From the NCBI GenBank assembly GCA_022822245.1, contig JAJECB010000110.1, positions 1 through 18,584 of the forward strand: a stretch of 18,584 nucleotides of DNA, given 5' to 3'. Position 1 is the stretch's first letter. Each line of letters starts with the position of its first letter. The notes beneath the pieces are model-generated. The model saw only the letters and a program-made list of their open reading frames with translations. It was not told where the DNA came from and did not search any database. This DNA is from Gammaproteobacteria bacterium (lineage in GTDB: Bacteria > Pseudomonadota > Gammaproteobacteria > HK1). A program made the position numbers and the translations under genes. This document shows, one piece after another, positions 15,138 to 18,584 of the stretch.

Positions 15138-16339
15138 GGGCGAGGCCGGCCGACTGGACCACTCCGGCGGACCTCCGGCGGCAGGTCCAGCGGCTCTGGG
15201 ACCGTGGCGTTCTCCTCGCGAGCCTGGTGACGGGAGAAACGCCGTTTCCGAGGCGCCTGGTACTCAGGCGGCCCGGCTCGAAGGATCTCCGCGATCGCTT
15301 CGACGAAGTCCGGGGATGGGTCGCAGCGCTGCGGTCGATGCCGCACGTGCGCGTCACGATGCGTGAAGTCCGCCACCGCGTCTCCGGCACCAACTCGCTG
15401 CCGCACGAGGCGTGGGTGGACACCCTTGAAGATGCCGCCGCGCTCATCCGCAGGCAGCCCGAGCTGGATGAGTTTCGCCGCCTCGTCGATCGGACCCGCG
15501 ACCGGCGTCCTGCGCTGCTTGCCTGGGTGGCGAAGCGGCCGCTTCGGGCCTTGCGGCTCGCCGGCGACTGGCCTCGGCTGCTCGACGTCGTCGGCTGGCT
15601 TGAGGACCATCCGCGCCCCGACGTCTACCTCCGCCAGATGGACGTTCCGGGGGTGCACAGCAAGTTCGTGGAGGCCCACCGAGGGGTGCTCGGTGAGCTG
15701 CTCGACCTCGCCCTGCCGCCGGAATCGATCGACGCGGGCGCACCGGCCGGCGCCGCCGGCTTCGCACGGCGGTATGGCTTTCGGGAGAGACCTGAGCGCA
15801 TCCGATTCCGGGTGCTGGACCCCGCCCTTGCCCTGCTCCCGACCGCTCCGGAAGACGACGCCTTTGGCCAGGACCTCACCCTGGACACGGCGAGCTTCGC
15901 GGTACTCCGAACCGGAGTTTCCCGCGTGTTCATCACCGAGAACGAGGTCAACTTTCTCGCCTTCCCGCCCGTGAAGGAAGCCATGGTGATCTTCGGCGCC
16001 GGCTACGGCTTCGAGAGCCTTGGCGGGGCGCGCTGGCTCGGGAAGCTCCGACTCCGCTACTGGGGCGACATCGACACCCACGGCTTCGCCATCCTCGACG
16101 CGCTGCGCGCGCACTTCGGCCACGTGGAATCGTTCCTGATGGACCGGAGCACCCTGCTCGAGTTCGAGCCGCTGTGGGGCACCGAAGACTCCCCGCTCGA
16201 TCGGGACCTGCCGAGGCTGACCCCGGAGGAGCGAACCCTCTACGACGACCTGCGTGACAACCGCATCGGCCGCCACCTGCGTCTCGAGCAGGAGCGGATC
16301 GGGTTCGGATGGGTGAAGGATGCGCTGGCCCGGCTATGA
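15134..16339 (+). CDS. jetD: Wadjet type I JetD, TOPRIM-like nuclease (DUF3322-DUF2220)
   Basis: A 401-residue nuclease that cleaves the extruded plasmid. The N-terminal DUF3322 part spans about 1-190 and includes the conserved [12 protein letters not shown] (171-182). The C-terminal DUF2220 TOPRIM-like domain, related to Spo11/Topo VI-A, has [15 protein letters not shown] (265-279; candidate catalytic Glu269/Glu271) and [19 protein letters not shown] (307-325; Asp312, Asp314). Both acidic motifs are intact, so the nuclease is predicted active. Translation starts at GTG 15134, overlapping the jetC stop as GTGA; upstream residues in this frame are only a shadow of jetC. The stop lies 9 bp from that of the convergent MFS gene, leaving no room for a terminator. 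Confidence 0.94.
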   Translation: MRARPADWTTPADLRRQVQRLWDRGVLLASLVTGETPFPRRLVLRRPGSKDLRDRFDEVRGWVAALRSMPHVRVTMREVRHRVSGTNSLPHEAWVDTLEDAAALIRRQPELDEFRRLVDRTRDRRPALLAWVAKRPLRALRLAGDWPRLLDVVGWLEDHPRPDVYLRQMDVPGVHSKFVEAHRGVLGELLDLALPPESIDAGAPAGAAGFARRYGFRERPERIRFRVLDPALALLPTAPEDDAFGQDLTLDTASFAVLRTGVSRVFITENEVNFLAFPPVKEAMVIFGAGYGFESLGGARWLGKLRLRYWGDIDTHGFAILDALRAHFGHVESFLMDRSTLLEFEPLWGTEDSPLDRDLPRLTPEERTLYDDLRDNRIGRHLRLEQERIGFGWVKDALARL

Positions 16340-16348
16340 TCCGGTTCG

Positions 16349-17608
16349 TCAGGAACCCGGGACGCCATCTGTCTGCCGAGGGGAAGGAGATCGCAGGGGG
16401 CGGTGCCCGGCCGGAGGAGCCAAGAGGTGCGCCGACCGGGGCGGGGGGAGGGATGCCATCAGGAGGAGCGCGCCTGCGCCCATGAGGGCGAGGGCGGAGA
16501 AGGCGTACTCGTAGCTCCCGGTGAGGTCGAAGACCCGTCCCGCCATGATGGGGCCGACTGCCCCGCCGAGCGTGCCGAAGAGGTAGATCCCCCCGTAGAT
16601 CGCGCCGTGGGTCCGGGTGCCGAAGAACTCGGCCACCGTCGGCGAGACCACCGTGAAGAGTCCTCCGTGGCCGAAGCCGTAGAGCGCGACGACCGCGAAG
16701 AGCGATGCGTGGGTATCGGCGCCCATCAGCATGAGGAGGCTCGTGACGAGCGGCACGAGGCAGACGATGTAGGCGTTCCGGCCGCCAATCCGGTCCGCGA
16801 ACGTCCCCACCGTGAGTCGTCCCGCGATGCTCGCCCCGCCGATTACGGTGAGAAGGATCGCCGCCACCCCCCGGGTCATGCCGAGGTCCATGCCGTGCAC
16901 CGCGATGTGGAGCGGCACCGTCATCAGGGTCGGAAAGAAGAGGAACTGGGCCGCGCAGAGGGTCCAGAACACGCGGCTGCGGCGGATCTCGGCAAAGCCG
17001 CCGCCGCGCTCCGCCGGGGACGCCGCCGGCCCCGACGCCGCCGCGCGATCCGGCGGAGGGCGCCGCATCGACGCCGCGGCGACGAGCAGCAGCCCCCCCG
17101 CCGCGATCCCGAGGGCGAGGGCTGCCCCGCGCCAGCCGAGACCCGCGATGAGGAGCGCGGCCACCGGCGGCAGCACCATCTGCCCGGTCGCGGTCCCGAC
17201 CTTCGCGAACCCGGTCATCATCCCGCGTCGGCGCGCGAACCATCGCGCGATGGTCGAGAGGGTCGCCACGTCGTGGGTGCTCATTCCGACCCCGATGAAG
17301 AACCCGAAGAGCACGAAGAGGTGCCAGGGCTCGCCCACCACCGAGATGAGGGCGAAGCCCGTCCCGAAGAGCAGCCCGGCCCCGACGAGCACCGGCGCCG
17401 GACCGAAACGGTCGCAGAGACGTCCCGCGAAGACCGCGAGCAGGCCCATGACCAAGGCGGCGAGGGCGACGGCGCTGGAGAGCAGGGTCCGCGACCAGCC
17501 GAACTCTTCCTCGAGGACGTTGAAGAAGACCCCGAACGAGAAGAGCAGCCCGATCACCGTGAATTGCGTGAGGCACGCCCCGAAGACGATGAGATATCGC
17601 GAGTCCAT
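16349..17608 (-). CDS. MFS transporter, monocarboxylate/oxalate-formate porter type
   Basis: A 419-residue inner-membrane carrier with about 12 hydrophobic segments in two halves separated by a polar loop (about 190-215, rich in Pro, Ala and Arg). The start MDSRYLIVFGACLTQFTVIGLL goes directly into helix 1, and the loop AGRLCDRFGP is the MFS motif A between helices 2 and 3. ARWFARRRGMMTGFAKVGTATGQ is typical of monocarboxylate/OFA-like porters. The frame stays open to 18058, but that extension is hydrophilic and low-complexity, so I place the start at ATG 17608. With a formyl-CoA operon nearby, an organic acid such as oxalate, formate or a 2-hydroxyacid is a plausible substrate, but the sequence alone does not fix it. 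Codirectional with the operon yet separated from it by the Wadjet cassette. Confidence 0.85.
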   Translation of the reverse strand: MDSRYLIVFGACLTQFTVIGLLFSFGVFFNVLEEEFGWSRTLLSSAVALAALVMGLLAVFAGRLCDRFGPAPVLVGAGLLFGTGFALISVVGEPWHLFVLFGFFIGVGMSTHDVATLSTIARWFARRRGMMTGFAKVGTATGQMVLPPVAALLIAGLGWRGAALALGIAAGGLLLVAAASMRRPPPDRAAASGPAASPAERGGGFAEIRRSRVFWTLCAAQFLFFPTLMTVPLHIAVHGMDLGMTRGVAAILLTVIGGASIAGRLTVGTFADRIGGRNAYIVCLVPLVTSLLMLMGADTHASLFAVVALYGFGHGGLFTVVSPTVAEFFGTRTHGAIYGGIYLFGTLGGAVGPIMAGRVFDLTGSYEYAFSALALMGAGALLLMASLPPPRSAHLLAPPAGHRPLRSPSPRQTDGVPGS

Positions 17609-18057
17609 TTCCGCGTTCCGGCCTTGCCCCGTTCCTTTCCCGAACCAACTCGTCCGACGGCGTCCCGTTACGGCGCTGCGCCGGTTCCCGCGCCCCTCGA
17701 TCCCGGCCCTGCACCGGTCGCCCCGCCGCCCTGGTACCGGACCCGGCGGGCGGCCCGCCGCGCACCCGACGGCCGCCGACCCATCCGCGGCGACGAAGCC
17801 GCCCCCGGTCCGGGCAAGTCGGCCAGCATTGCCGGCATCACGTCGAAACGCAACCCGGGGGGTTGACCTCCGCCCCGCGACGACCCGACATTGCGGATAC
17901 CGGCCGGAACCCGAATTGGACCGACCGGAACGGAACGGACGTGCGTCGACCCCACGGATCCGGAGCCGGCCCGAACCGATCGCGTCCGAACCGACCCCAA
18001 CCGATCGCACCCTACCCTCACCCCATCCCGCGCGGAGCGCCGAACGGAAGAACATCA
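17609..18057. other. divergent intergenic region with short repeats, no gene
   Basis: 449 bp between the MFS gene (leftward) and the DUF169 gene (rightward). Long open frames exist on the minus strand, but they are Arg/Gly-rich and look like GC-bias artefacts. Visible structure: CAACCC-GGG-GGGTTG, a six-pair hairpin at 17851-17865 overlapping a possible -35 TTGACC (17863-17868) with a poor -10; and from about 17895 to 18010 a run of imperfect CCGGAAC/CCGAACCGA repeats. Promoters for both flanking genes should lie here. No convincing copy of the TGGTATACCA operator was found. Confidence 0.5.
17971..18008. repeat. short direct repeats CCGAACCGATCGC
   Basis: CCGAACCGATCGC (17971-17983), CCGAACCGAC (17986-17995) and CCAACCGATCGC (17997-18008) are three tandem-like imperfect copies about 50 to 90 bases before the DUF169 start. 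Related CCGGAAC/CCGACCGG words lie just upstream. They could be regulator half-sites or slippage-derived low-complexity DNA. Confidence 0.45.
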
Positions 18058-18584
18058 ATGAATTACCAACGCCAGCGCCATGCAGAACGACTGACGGCAG
18101 CCCTCGATCTGTCCCTTCCCCCCATCGCGGTAGCCTTTCCCGATGCCGTGCCGGAGAGCGTTCCGGAGTTCGACGGCGCGGTCCCGGCCGGCTGCGTCTT
18201 CTGGGAGGAAGCCGCCACCCGCACCCTCGCGACTTCGGCCGCGCACCACTCCCTCTGCTCCATCGGAATCCACACCCACAACCTCACCGGGGCGCCGACC
18301 TCGCAGCCCGCGGAGCTGGGAGCCACCCTGGAGGCGATGATGGGGCTCGACTACGTGCGCGAAGAGGAGGTCGCCGCGATTCCGGTGCTCGGACGGGAGG
18401 CGAAGCACGCGGTCTACGGGCCGCTCGGCGAGTTCCCGCTGGACCCCGACGTGGTCCTGCTGTTCGCGGACGGCCGGCAGGGGCTCGTGCTGAGCGAAGC
18501 GGTGGCGCGAGTCGACGGAGGGCTCACGGCGGCGATGGGCCGCCCCGCGTGCGCGGCCATCCCGGCGGCCCTGAACGGCGGCGT
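18058..18584 (+). CDS. DUF169 domain protein, C-terminus beyond the window
   Basis: The first 175 residues of a gene that runs off the right edge. It begins MNYQRQRHAERLTAALDLSLPPIAVAF, followed by the DUF169 landmarks: a Cys in GCVFWEEAA (about 43-51), HHSLCSIGIHTHNL with a second Cys at about 65, an EAMMGLDYVREEEVAAIPVL block, the YGPLGEFPLDPDVVLLFADGRQGLVLSEA core, and a late Cys near PACAAIP. DUF169 proteins are uncharacterised and probably soluble; the conserved Cys residues could bind a metal or cofactor. The ATG is preceded by GGAAG about eight bases away. It is divergent from the MFS gene and shares its control region. No functional link to the formyl-CoA genes can be shown from sequence. 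Confidence 0.85.
   Translation, partial: MNYQRQRHAERLTAALDLSLPPIAVAFPDAVPESVPEFDGAVPAGCVFWEEAATRTLATSAAHHSLCSIGIHTHNLTGAPTSQPAELGATLEAMMGLDYVREEEVAAIPVLGREAKHAVYGPLGEFPLDPDVVLLFADGRQGLVLSEAVARVDGGLTAAMGRPACAAIPAALNGG

Noticed and set aside
17609..18058. An N-terminal extension of the MFS gene to 569 residues.
   Set aside because: Hydrophilic Arg/Gly/Ser-rich sequence before the first transmembrane helix has no counterpart in MFS carriers. ATG 17608 leads straight into helix 1.
1..18584. CRISPR arrays, tRNA/rRNA genes, retron or phage attachment sites.
   Set aside because: No regularly spaced repeats, cloverleaf-like genes, reverse transcriptase, integrase or duplicated att-like cores were seen on either strand.

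Overview
The window is GC-rich, apparently chromosomal bacterial DNA. It holds a C1/oxalate-type catabolic operon between two blocks that look like mobile-element defence. Gene density, short operon overlaps (ATGA/GTGA) and strong G/C third-position bias fit a high-GC Proteobacteria-like or related environmental lineage. No rRNA, tRNA or other phylogenetic marker is present, so the organism cannot be named from this sequence. The first ~2.4 kb reads visibly less GC-rich than the rest and starts with the 5' end of an IS1182-type transposase, so this arm is probably acquired DNA.

Layout: (1) 2-76 (-), start of a transposase running off the left edge. (2) 270-692 (+), a small GIY-YIG protein. 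(3) 2354-802 (-), two overlapping genes for an ABC/RecF-like ATPase and a small putative PD-(D/E)XK nuclease, a candidate two-gene defence module. (4) 9173-2468 (-), a five-gene unit: FCD-type GntR regulator, TPP-dependent oxalyl-CoA decarboxylase/2-hydroxyacyl-CoA lyase family enzyme, formyl-CoA:oxalate CoA-transferase, a stand-alone formyltransferase resembling the N-terminal part of 10-formyl-THF dehydrogenase, and formate-THF ligase. (5) 9259-9272, a 14-bp perfect palindrome ahead of the regulator, probably its operator. (6) 9383-9577 (+), an orphan VapB-type antitoxin followed by a nine-codon stub of vapC that ends where jetA begins. (7) 9597-16339 (+), a complete type I Wadjet anti-plasmid system jetA-jetB-jetC-jetD with every junction overlapping. 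(8) 17608-16349 (-), an MFS transporter convergent with jetD. (9) 17609-18057, a 449-bp divergent intergenic region. (10) 18058 to the right edge (+), a DUF169 protein, cut by the window.

How the genes fit together: the CoA-transferase puts CoA from formyl-CoA onto an acid (oxalate in the characterised family), and the TPP enzyme cleaves the acyl-CoA and regenerates formyl-CoA. The formate released can be activated by Fhs to 10-formyl-THF. The formyltransferase sits exactly between the formyl-CoA and formyl-THF pools. Its closest well-studied relative passes a formyl group to a phosphopantetheine thiol, the same chemical group that ends CoA. I therefore suggest, as a hypothesis, a formyl-CoA/10-formyl-THF exchange step. 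The MFS carrier could supply the acid. The Wadjet cassette lies between the operon with its regulator and that carrier and appears to have landed in an older vapBC locus.
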